Source of the DNA: Omnitrophica bacterium RIFCSPLOWO2_01_FULL_45_10b
Lineage (GTDB): Bacteria; Omnitrophota; Omnitrophia; Omnitrophales; Danuiimicrobiaceae
Assembly (NCBI GenBank): GCA_001804205.1
Contig: MHFM01000012.1
Location: 41,975-75,526 of the forward strand
Reading direction: 5' to 3'
Length of the DNA stretch: 33,552 nucleotides
Numbering within the stretch: the first letter of the stretch is position 1; every line of letters begins with the position of its first letter. Below the pieces are notes generated by a model, which was given only the letters and a program-made list of their open reading frames with translations, was not told where the DNA came from and searched no databases. Made by a program: the position numbers and the translations under genes. Positions 18,439 through 25,926 of this stretch are shown here, one piece after another.

Positions 18439-19467
18439 TCATAGGCTGAGCAATCCCGCTTCTTCTGCAAAACCGAGGCGAATGTTCATGTTCTGAATCG
18501 CTTGGCCGCTTGCGCCCTTCAGTAAATTATCAATGGCGGTGATCACAATCACCTGATTTGATTTGTCATCAACAGAAACGCCGATGTCGCAAAAATTCGT
18601 AAACTGAACATTTTTCAAAGCCGGGAACCGATCGACTCCTAAAAACCGAACGAACGGTTCTGCGTCAGCAAAAGCCTGAAAGGCCTTGGCCAATTTATCT
18701 TTTTTGACTCCTGATTTTCGCTTCACATAAATCGTCGATAAAATTCCTCGATTCACCGGCAAAAGATGAGGCACAAATGTAATGTTAATTTTTTCCGCCG
18801 CTATTTCTGAAAGCGTCGGCTCCATTTCAGGCGCATGTTGATGCCGATTCACTTTATAGGCCGCGAAATTTTCATCCACCTCGCAAAATTGCGTTCCCAT
18901 AGAAAGTTTGCGCCCAGCACCGCTCGCACCGGATTTAGAATCAATAATAATGGAATCCCGTTGAATCAAATCGTTCTTAAGCAAAGGGTATAATCCCAAG
19001 ACAGCGCCTGTTGGATAGCACCCGGGATTGGCAATTAAATTTGCATGCTTGATCTGCTCACGATAAATTTCAGGAAGACCATAGACCGCAAATTTAAGCA
19101 ACTTCTTTTGTTCATGCCTCTCGCCATACCACTGTTCATAAATTTTCGCATGACGGAGACGGAAATCAGCGGAAAGATCGATGACGATCTTATCGTGCTT
19201 GTAAAAATCCCCGGCAATGTTCATCGCCAGCGTGTGCGGAAGCGTAATGAAAACAACATCGGAATTGCGAAGCACTTTCCGAAAGTCAAATTTTTCGATG
19301 ACAAGGTCATTGGCCTTGCCCAATGTGGGCACCACGTCTCGAGCCCGAATCCGTTCTTCAGATCGAGTGGTTAAAGTCCCGACCTTAACATGCGGGTGCC
19401 TTGCAAGAATTCGAATCAGTTCATTTCCGGTAAAACTGGTAGCGCCAACAACAGAACATCTGAGCAT
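18439..19467 (-). CDS. argC: N-acetyl-gamma-glutamyl-phosphate reductase
   Basis: VVGATSFTGNELIRIL, NPGCYPTGAVL, GASGAGRK, KGASGQAIQNMN. Confidence 0.97.
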   Translation of the reverse strand: MLRCSVVGATSFTGNELIRILARHPHVKVGTLTTRSEERIRARDVVPTLGKANDLVIEKFDFRKVLRNSDVVFITLPHTLAMNIAGDFYKHDKIVIDLSADFRLRHAKIYEQWYGERHEQKKLLKFAVYGLPEIYREQIKHANLIANPGCYPTGAVLGLYPLLKNDLIQRDSIIIDSKSGASGAGRKLSMGTQFCEVDENFAAYKVNRHQHAPEMEPTLSEIAAEKINITFVPHLLPVNRGILSTIYVKRKSGVKKDKLAKAFQAFADAEPFVRFLGVDRFPALKNVQFTNFCDIGVSVDDKSNQVIVITAIDNLLKGASGQAIQNMNIRLGFAEEAGLLSL

Positions 19468-19478
19468 ATTTGTCTCCT

Positions 19479-19518
19479 AAAATAAAAACTTTCTAAACAC
19501 CATCCGGTGCTTAGAAAG
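19479..19518 (-). terminator. Intrinsic terminator in the argC leader (candidate attenuator)
   Basis: Minus strand CTTTCTAAGCACC-GGAT-GGTGTTTAGAAAG (13-bp stem with one G-U) followed by TTTTTATTTT, directly before the argC SD AGGAGA (19472-19477). Confidence 0.85.
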
Positions 19519-19591
19519 AAGAACGGGCGTCCTTTTCCATGAGGACAGGCATCCCTTTAAGTGAAAAATAGGGGATAACAACGAAAGTGTT

Positions 19592-19620
19592 ATTATAAAG
19601 GCAGGCTTATCCTTTGTCAA
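19592..19620 (-). promoter_or_regulatory. Sigma-70-type promoter of the arg operon
   Basis: Minus strand TTGACA (19620-19615), 17-nt spacer, TATAAT (19597-19592): full consensus match. Confidence 0.85.
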
Positions 19621-19642
19621 ATGAATAGGTTAGGTAAATTTC

Positions 19643-19751
19643 ACCCCGTTAGACCTACTATTACAAGAGCTTATTTAACGAGGGGTTACGCGGATGAAAA
19701 ATAAATTAGCCAGAGATTCGCTTTTCAAGTCCGGCAGAGGTCTAACGGGGT
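19643..19751. mobile_element. 109-bp TIR-bounded non-autonomous element (ACCCCGTTAGACCT ... AGGTCTAACGGGGT)
   Basis: Perfect 14-bp terminal inverted repeats; outer 11 bp shared with the element at 33281-33406; no ORF inside. Confidence 0.65.
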
Positions 19752-19756
19752 TTATG

Positions 19757-19786
19757 CTTGACTTTCTAGTCGAGTCATCCTATTTT
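19757..19786 (+). promoter_or_regulatory. Possible rnc promoter
   Basis: TTGACT - 17 nt - TATTTT upstream of rnc; suboptimal match, position approximate. Confidence 0.35.
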
Positions 19787-19808
19787 TGGTTTAAAAATAA
19801 GGTGGAGA

Positions 19809-20519
19809 ATGATGGCAAAAACATACCTTGAGCGAATGATTGGCAAGCCATTTCGAAACAAAAAATGGCTCCATGCTGCCCTCACCCATCCATCATATCA
19901 AAATGCTGGCCAGCCGCTTAAATCAGGGGCACTGTTTCAACGCCTCGAATTCCTTGGGGATTCAATTTTAAATTTATTCATCGCCACCCGCTTATACGAT
20001 CTTTTTCCAAATGCAAATGAAGGCCTGCTCAGCCGTTTGCGGTCCACCCTTGTCTCTAAAAAGCTATTGGCGCGAATTGCCCGCACCATTCGCCTCAAAA
20101 GTCATCTTTTGCTTGGGAAACATGTCGAACAACATCACGAATTAGCGCGTGAAAAAATATTGGCGGACGCTTTTGAAGCTTTAATCGCTGCAATTTATTT
20201 TGACCGCGGGCGAAAAGCGATAGAACAATTCCTTACCAAATGTTTTGAACCTTATTTCAATCAAAAAAAACTCTTTCAACTAGACCCGAATCCAAAAAGC
20301 ACTTTGCAGGAACATACGCAAAAGAAATTCGGCGTTCTTCCTTCTTACCGAGTTGCATCCCAACGAAACCGAAGCGCCTTCACCGCTTGGGTCACCATTA
20401 GAGGAAAACGAAAAACAAAGGGCGAAGGCAGAACCAAGCAAGAGGCAGAAACACAAGCTGCCGCGAAGTTGATCAAAAAATTAAAAATTAATCCTCTAAA
20501 AGTTATGGGGAAGAACTAA
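19809..20519 (+). CDS. rnc: Ribonuclease III
   Basis: QRLEFLGDSILNLFIA (HNERLEFLGDSVL-type signature), ADAFEALIAAIYFD, C-terminal dsRBD KTKGEGRTKQEAETQAAAKLIK. Confidence 0.95.
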   Translation: MMAKTYLERMIGKPFRNKKWLHAALTHPSYQNAGQPLKSGALFQRLEFLGDSILNLFIATRLYDLFPNANEGLLSRLRSTLVSKKLLARIARTIRLKSHLLLGKHVEQHHELAREKILADAFEALIAAIYFDRGRKAIEQFLTKCFEPYFNQKKLFQLDPNPKSTLQEHTQKKFGVLPSYRVASQRNRSAFTAWVTIRGKRKTKGEGRTKQEAETQAAAKLIKKLKINPLKVMGKN

Positions 20520-20537
20520 GAGCTTCTGACAAAAAGT

Positions 20538-20692
20538 GTCATTCTGAAGGCGCAGCCTGAAGAATCTAATTGTAGATCCTTCGCGGAGTTTACCCTGAGC
20601 CTGAGATCCTTCACTTTCCGCCACCCGAGACGGCGGATCCGCCGTTCTGCTGGGCGGACGTTCAGGATGACAGACGAAGGGCTCAGGATGAC
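20538..20692. repeat. Composite intergenic palindromic repeat, GTCATTCTGAAGG...CTCAGGATGAC type
   Basis: Multiple GATCCTTC/GAAGAATCT and AGGATGAC units between the convergent 3' ends of rnc and the AsmA-like gene. Confidence 0.7.
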
Positions 20693-20710
20693 AAGGTTTT
20701 TGCTGGTGTT

Positions 20711-23332
20711 CTAAGAAGAAGATTTCTTTTGGGAAAGGAATTGCTCCAACAGATTGAAGCCGCTGTCCAAAAGAGCTTGTTCTAAACTTGCGGGTTGAGC
20801 AGTTGTTGATTTTTGAGGAACCTGATTTTTAGCGTTTTCTTGAGTGGCCACACTTGATGGCGCGAACCAGCGCGACGTAATTTTAGAAAATTGATCCCGC
20901 ACCAAGCTTTCCAAAAAAGTTTGAATCAGCATCGGATCTTGATGAATCGATGGATTGGAAATTGGCCCGGTAAGCAGAATGGGGATGGGCCCAAGCCGAG
21001 CGTTCTGAGGCAAATTTGAATTAACGGATTGTCCCAAAGCCGGGGCCAAATAAAGCGAAAGCCTAAAATTAAGATTCCCGTCAAATCCAATGTCACCGGC
21101 AGCCTCCACCTGAAAATCATCGGAAACAAGAAGTAAATTTCCTGTTTTTATCTTTTTGCTTTCGATTTCAAAATCGCCCCGGACATCGCTAAAACGCGTT
21201 TTCCCAGATTTAAAACTACCTAAAGGTGCGAGCTCGGCAATCTTACCCAAACCGCCCAAAAGATCGAAAGAATGAAACTCCCCGTTCGCCACCGCAAGAG
21301 AGCCCGTTCCCTTCAGCCGGTCCAACCAACCGGCATCAAAAGGTCCGTCGCTTTTCAATTGAGCAGTTGCAAAAAGATTTCCTTCGATAACGGGTTGGCC
21401 TTGTGTGGCATACATCCGTGCAAAACTCAAGCGGTCAAGTTCAAATGTGATCACGCTTGAAGGAGCAGATTTAAAATCAAACATGGCCTGGCCGGAAACC
21501 CGTCCTCCAAAAACATTGAAATACAAATCGGGGATCATCAGATGGTTCTCCGAAAAAGCAATATGTGATTCAAAATCATCCAGAGATTCGTCGGGTGAAA
21601 ATACGCCTGTAACCGCCGCTTCAACGGATCTCCAATCTACTTTCTTTCCGCTGAGTTGAAGGGCCTCATCAATTTTACGAAGTTCGGACACCAAATCTAA
21701 AACTTTGAGCTGCTCGGAACGGAGAATAACAAGCCCTTTACGGTTTGGCTCCCAAAACATTTTGCCATCCAATGAAAATTGCGAATGCCCTACTCCAAAA
21801 CGAACACCCTTAAGTTCGGAATCTAAAGGGCCAAAATCAATTGATCCATTTACGTCATAAATGCGTGCGCCTGTTTTTGAGCGGGCTTCCAAATGATCCA
21901 GGCTGATATTATTCATCACCCGCGCTTCTTTAAAGCGGTTAAAATTTCCTTTTACACTCGTCAAAATTTTCACCGCGCCTGAAAGTTCAAACTGGCGCAA
22001 TAAGGGAAAATACTGCTCCCATCCCTTGATTGAAAATTTATTCGTTAAAATGGTCATTTCGCCTTGTCCCGTGGCAAGATCTAGCCCCACAAGAGAACCC
22101 TTGAGGGAGGCTTGCTCGAAATCGGCCGAAAAATCACCGCGAAGCCCCCGACCGATAACCAATTTCATATCGCTTTTCAAAAAGAGCGGGACCCCACTAG
22201 ATTTGGAAAAATATTTGGAATAAGCAAGAGAGGCCTTGGTTAAATCAATTCGAGAATTAACAACCAAAAGCTCAGGTTGGCCTTTGACAAAAAAATCCAA
22301 TTGGCTTTCTCCTGAAAGTCCCAAATTCACAGGAATAATTTTTTCGAAAGGAAGAATATATTGAGGAAAAGTTTCTAAATGGAGGGCGTTGGATTTGACG
22401 AGCACTTCCTCGACGGACGTTTTGAATACATTAAACCGGCCTTCCGCTTCAAAAGGCCCAAACGGTGTCGCAAATGTAGTGCCCTCATTTAAAATGAGCG
22501 CGCCGCTTTCTAAATCAATCTGAGCTTGGTACTTCACTTGATAATCACCCTCTACGCTCGGGGCAGATTTCGGGGACATTTCGTATATCAAATCCTTAAG
22601 AACGGCGGAACCTTTAACGTCCAGCTGCGAAATTCCTGCGCGTTTAATAATTTGTGTTGAACTTGAAAATGTGCCTTTTTTGAAGTCGATAGGGAGCGGA
22701 GACCGCCACCAGGAAGCTAATTTTGAAAGCTCAAGAGCATCGATTGAAACTTGGGCTTTGGCGATCAAATCTTTCGGCCTAAAATTTTTGAAATCAATGG
22801 TGAAAGTCCCTGACAAATTAACGTTGTCCGAATCGCTCAAAAATTTGGCTTTTACTCTAAAGCGAATGGGCTTATTGGAACGGAAGTTCCAAAGGTCAAA
22901 TGAAACATGTTCAAAAGAAACTGTTTTTGCGAAGTCACTGCCCGGTTCACGCCAAACGTATTGGATAGTCGCATTGCTTAATACAACATGCGCCAAGGAT
23001 GGCTTGCCCATCAATAATGAAAAAAGAACGGGGCGAAAGGTAGCCTTGTCCGCTTTGATCGAAGGAATATTGGAATCCGGGCCCGCGGGTTCCAAACTGA
23101 AATGTGTCAGATGCAAGACGGGGGTCGGTAAAAAAGAGACCCGGACCTCTTTAAAAGTAGGGGTAGAACCTGTCTGTTCTTGAACCGCTTGGCTCATCAT
23201 CCGCTGCAAAGATTCTGATGGAATTAGAAGAGGCAGCGATGAGAAAAACGCGGCGATAAAAATAGCGGCGATCGTCAAAACCAGCGGAGCATACCGCTTG
23301 AACAGTTGGGTTTTTATCATGACAGAGGGCAT
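20711..23332 (-). CDS. AsmA-like family protein
   Basis: 873 aa; N-terminal TM anchor, long beta-rich body, AsmA-like C-terminal segment (GNLFATAQLKSDGPFDAGWLDRLKGTGSLAVANGEFHSFDLLGGLGKI ... IPILLTGPISNPSI). Confidence 0.8.
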   Translation of the reverse strand: MPSVMIKTQLFKRYAPLVLTIAAIFIAAFFSSLPLLIPSESLQRMMSQAVQEQTGSTPTFKEVRVSFLPTPVLHLTHFSLEPAGPDSNIPSIKADKATFRPVLFSLLMGKPSLAHVVLSNATIQYVWREPGSDFAKTVSFEHVSFDLWNFRSNKPIRFRVKAKFLSDSDNVNLSGTFTIDFKNFRPKDLIAKAQVSIDALELSKLASWWRSPLPIDFKKGTFSSSTQIIKRAGISQLDVKGSAVLKDLIYEMSPKSAPSVEGDYQVKYQAQIDLESGALILNEGTTFATPFGPFEAEGRFNVFKTSVEEVLVKSNALHLETFPQYILPFEKIIPVNLGLSGESQLDFFVKGQPELLVVNSRIDLTKASLAYSKYFSKSSGVPLFLKSDMKLVIGRGLRGDFSADFEQASLKGSLVGLDLATGQGEMTILTNKFSIKGWEQYFPLLRQFELSGAVKILTSVKGNFNRFKEARVMNNISLDHLEARSKTGARIYDVNGSIDFGPLDSELKGVRFGVGHSQFSLDGKMFWEPNRKGLVILRSEQLKVLDLVSELRKIDEALQLSGKKVDWRSVEAAVTGVFSPDESLDDFESHIAFSENHLMIPDLYFNVFGGRVSGQAMFDFKSAPSSVITFELDRLSFARMYATQGQPVIEGNLFATAQLKSDGPFDAGWLDRLKGTGSLAVANGEFHSFDLLGGLGKIAELAPLGSFKSGKTRFSDVRGDFEIESKKIKTGNLLLVSDDFQVEAAGDIGFDGNLNFRLSLYLAPALGQSVNSNLPQNARLGPIPILLTGPISNPSIHQDPMLIQTFLESLVRDQFSKITSRWFAPSSVATQENAKNQVPQKSTTAQPASLEQALLDSGFNLLEQFLSQKKSSS

Positions 23333-23355
23333 ATTGTACCAGCGAGAGGTGAGAA

Positions 23356-23490
23356 CTAGTAGTTGCTATTTAGCTGACTTGATCCAACCGGCCTGTAATT
23401 ATAATCTTCAAGGAAAGCAGCGCAGCCGGAACATTGAATCAAGAGAATGAGTGTAATCAACCACCGAAGTGCTAACAAAAATCGATTCAT
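23356..23490 (-). CDS. Mini-lipoprotein, 44 aa
   Basis: MNRFLLALRWLITLILLIQCSGCAAFLEDYNYRPVGSSQLNSNY: signal peptide plus lipobox-like C; fits between rpsI and the AsmA-like gene. Confidence 0.5.
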   Translation of the reverse strand: MNRFLLALRWLITLILLIQCSGCAAFLEDYNYRPVGSSQLNSNY

Positions 23491-23506
23491 AAATGTACGA
23501 CAACGA

Positions 23507-23914
23507 TTACCGCTTCGTATATTGAAAACTGCGCCGTGCACCTTTATGGCCGTACTTTTTGCGTTCTTTTTTGCGCGGGTCACGCGTGAGAAACCCGCCC
23601 TTGCGCAAGAGTGAACGAAGATTTGGGTCAAACTCAAGAAGTGCCCGGGAAATTCCGAGCCGAACTGCTTCTGCTTGACCCGTCAAACCACCGCCGCAAA
23701 CTTCAGCTCTAATGGCAAAGCGATCCATCAATTTAGCGGCTTCGAGCGGTTGTTGAATAATCATTCGCAGTGTCTCGCGTGGAAAATAAGTTTCTTGAGT
23801 TTTGGAATTCACAACAATTTCTTTTCCACCATCCGCAAGCCAAACGCGGGCGATGGCGCTTTTGCGCCGGCCCAAACCGTAAAAAGAATTTGTTTTGATT
23901 TCTGCTTCAACCAT
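23507..23914 (-). CDS. rpsI: 30S ribosomal protein S9
   Basis: GRRKSAIARVWL, GGGLTGQAEAVRLGISRALLEFDP, C-terminus KKYGHKGARRSFQYTKR. Confidence 0.98.
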   Translation of the reverse strand: MVEAEIKTNSFYGLGRRKSAIARVWLADGGKEIVVNSKTQETYFPRETLRMIIQQPLEAAKLMDRFAIRAEVCGGGLTGQAEAVRLGISRALLEFDPNLRSLLRKGGFLTRDPRKKERKKYGHKGARRSFQYTKR

Positions 23915-23923
23915 AATTTGAGT

Positions 23924-24352
23924 TTACGCCGGAAAAGGTACGGGTTTTTGCGCCGCTTGCCGATGTTCGGCACCCGCATAAATACGAAGCCGCTTTAACA
24001 TTTTATCGGCCAGCCGATTTTTCGGAAGCATTCTGCGAACTGCTTCGCTGATAATAAGTTCCGGATTTTTCGCCTGCATCTGTTCAAACGTAGCGGTGTG
24101 GCGGCCTCCCGGATAACCGGTATAATGTTGATAAATTTTTTCTTTGAATTTTCGCCCCGTCACGCGAATTTGTTTTGCATTAATCACAACCACTTGGTCT
24201 CCGCATTCAATATGAGGCGTATAAAAAGGCTCGTCTTTTCCCATGAGAACCGTTGCAATCCGGACGGCAAGCCGGCCTAAGATTTGATCTTTTGCGTCAA
24301 CCAGGTAACACTTCCGTTCAATTTCGTTTGCTTTTGGTAAATAAGTTTTCAT
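23924..24352 (-). CDS. rplM: 50S ribosomal protein L13
   Basis: KCYLVDAKDQILGRLAVRIATVLMGKDEPFYTPHIECGDQVVVINA; AVRRMLPKNRLADKMLKRLRIYAGAEHRQAAQKP. Confidence 0.98.
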   Translation of the reverse strand: MKTYLPKANEIERKCYLVDAKDQILGRLAVRIATVLMGKDEPFYTPHIECGDQVVVINAKQIRVTGRKFKEKIYQHYTGYPGGRHTATFEQMQAKNPELIISEAVRRMLPKNRLADKMLKRLRIYAGAEHRQAAQKPVPFPA

Positions 24353-24433
24353 TGTTATTCCTTATCGGGAAAAGAGCGTGAAGTATATCAGAACCCCTCT
24401 TTGTTGTCAAAACGATTAAACATGAACCGGAAC

Positions 24434-25168
24434 TTAATAGATAACTCGTTTAAGTACAAGGCCTTGTGGTGGAGCCGTGGCGCCCACAAGCTCACGCTTT
24501 TTTAAGGTGAAAATCTGTTTAAGATCGGTGAGGCCAAGCTTTCCTGCGCCCACCTCAACAAGCGTACCGACCATGCTGCGGACCATCTTATACAAAAACC
24601 CATTTGAGGTTACCGTCAACACGATTTCCCTTCCCTTTTTTTGAACGCTTAACTGCCGGATGGTTCGAACGGCGCTCTTCCGCCTGCTTCCGCTTGATTC
24701 AAAGGCGCGAAAATCATGCCTGCCGCAAAAGAGCCGTGCTGCGCGTTTCATTTTGAGAAGGCTGAGCGGATGAGGAACATGAAATGCGCGAAAGCGTTCA
24801 AGCGGCGAGCGAGTTTTTGAATTCAGAATACGGTACTCATACACTTTCCATTTTGCAGAAAACTGGGCATGAAATTTAGGTGATACTTCTTCGGCAGCAA
24901 TAACCGCAAGGTCATCTGGCAAATAACAGTTCAGGCCCTGTTCGATTTTAAAAAACGGAATCTTGGAATTAATATGGAAATTAACAACCTGGCCTTCCGC
25001 GTGCACACCCGAATCTGTTCGGCCGGAAGCGATCGTGTGAATATTTTTTTGGAATAATTTTTTTAATGCTGTTTCAAGCTCATTTTGAACGGTACGATGG
25101 CGCTTTTGTTTTTGAAATCCAAAAAATGAAGTGCCATCGTACTCTAATGTGAGTTTAATATTCCGCAT
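24434..25168 (-). CDS. truA: tRNA pseudouridine(38-40) synthase
   Basis: LEYDGTSFFGFQKQ, ASGRTDSGVHAEGQVVNF, FLYKMVRSMVGTLVEVGAGK. Confidence 0.97.
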   Translation of the reverse strand: MRNIKLTLEYDGTSFFGFQKQKRHRTVQNELETALKKLFQKNIHTIASGRTDSGVHAEGQVVNFHINSKIPFFKIEQGLNCYLPDDLAVIAAEEVSPKFHAQFSAKWKVYEYRILNSKTRSPLERFRAFHVPHPLSLLKMKRAARLFCGRHDFRAFESSGSRRKSAVRTIRQLSVQKKGREIVLTVTSNGFLYKMVRSMVGTLVEVGAGKLGLTDLKQIFTLKKRELVGATAPPQGLVLKRVIY

Positions 25169-25842
25169 TATGAAAATCGGGCATTCTCGATACGGGCAAG
25201 GCTTTCTTCCTTGTGAATCCGCTCGTCAATTCCGATGCGACGGAAAAGATCGGCCAAAGACTTAAAAGACCCGTAGTCCTGCTCGAAGTCACTTTCGAAA
25301 GGCTCGGTTTCAAAGTTTGGGTTTTCCAAAACAAAACCCATATATTCATGTTCTGCGTGGTCTTCAAAGTCAGCATTAAGGCCATAACTCCAGGCAGGCT
25401 TTACGACATACATAATCCAGCTCAGGTGATAATAAAAAAACGCGATGATCTGCGGAAGGATGCGGTACATAAAGAAGTTTTCATGAATTCCCTTCTTCTG
25501 GACCATTTCCTCTAACATAAATAAATGCCATTGTTCATTGTCCTGTTGGAGGCGCGCTTCTTTAACGAACTCAAAAATCCGTCTCGCGAAACCTGGTTGT
25601 GAGTACGTGTGCGTCATCGCGATATAAGCCACCTGCTCCCAGGACTGATACGGAACGCGGGCGATGATTTCAAGCACCTTGAATTTGGAAAATGTCTGCT
25701 TCTTTCCATAAAAAAAATCCATCATGAAAAAAAGCGTGCTCGCAAAGAAACCGTATTTCCTGCGTGGAGCCTTAAGCGTCCTCTCCTGCTCAGATTTTAG
25801 CGATGAAGTATCTTTCGGACTTTCAAGCGTAATCGTAGTCAT
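25168..25842 (-). CDS. Alternative oxidase / plastid-terminal-oxidase-like di-iron protein
   Basis: VLEIIARVPYQSWEQVAYI ... DNEQWHLFMLEEM ... IAFFYYHLSWIMYVVKPAWSYGLNADFEDHAEHEYMGFV ... RRIGIDERIHKEE, resembling LETIARVPY, NExxHLLIMEEL, FYYFM...FSECVESHAYETYDKF and RDDEAEH of AOX/PTOX. 1-nt stop/start overlap (TAATG) with truA. Confidence 0.8.
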   Translation of the reverse strand: MTTITLESPKDTSSLKSEQERTLKAPRRKYGFFASTLFFMMDFFYGKKQTFSKFKVLEIIARVPYQSWEQVAYIAMTHTYSQPGFARRIFEFVKEARLQQDNEQWHLFMLEEMVQKKGIHENFFMYRILPQIIAFFYYHLSWIMYVVKPAWSYGLNADFEDHAEHEYMGFVLENPNFETEPFESDFEQDYGSFKSLADLFRRIGIDERIHKEESLARIENARFS

Positions 25843-25847
25843 GCTTT

Positions 25848-25856
25848 ATTATATCA
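25848..25856 (-). promoter_or_regulatory. Extended -10 promoter TGATATAAT directly upstream of the AOX-like gene
   Basis: Minus strand TG-A-TATAAT followed by AAAGC and ATG at 25842. Confidence 0.45.
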
Positions 25857-25926
25857 GTGGATTAAAAAAATGGAAGATGTCCGTCTGCAGGACGTCTGCG
25901 ATTAATGCGATTATTTATTTTATAGA

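Noticed and set aside
18198-18470. 90-aa ORF between argJ and argC
   Set aside because: Lies almost wholly within the fold-back element/palindromic repeats (SFPRKRESMDPRLKHSGMT is a typical translated repeat).
19511-19552. Leader peptide MPVLMEKDARSSF* before argC
   Set aside because: Not called as a CDS: only one Arg codon and poor SD spacing; kept only as one hypothesis in the attenuator finding.
19468-19600. Known riboswitch (T-box, lysine, glycine, guanidine types) in the argC leader
   Set aside because: None of the conserved motifs I know (e.g. T-box GGTGGNACCGCG) are visible; an Rfam search would be decisive.
25155-25385. 76-aa minus ORF overlapping the AOX-like gene
   Set aside because: Alternate frame of the AOX-like gene and truA start; no family resemblance.
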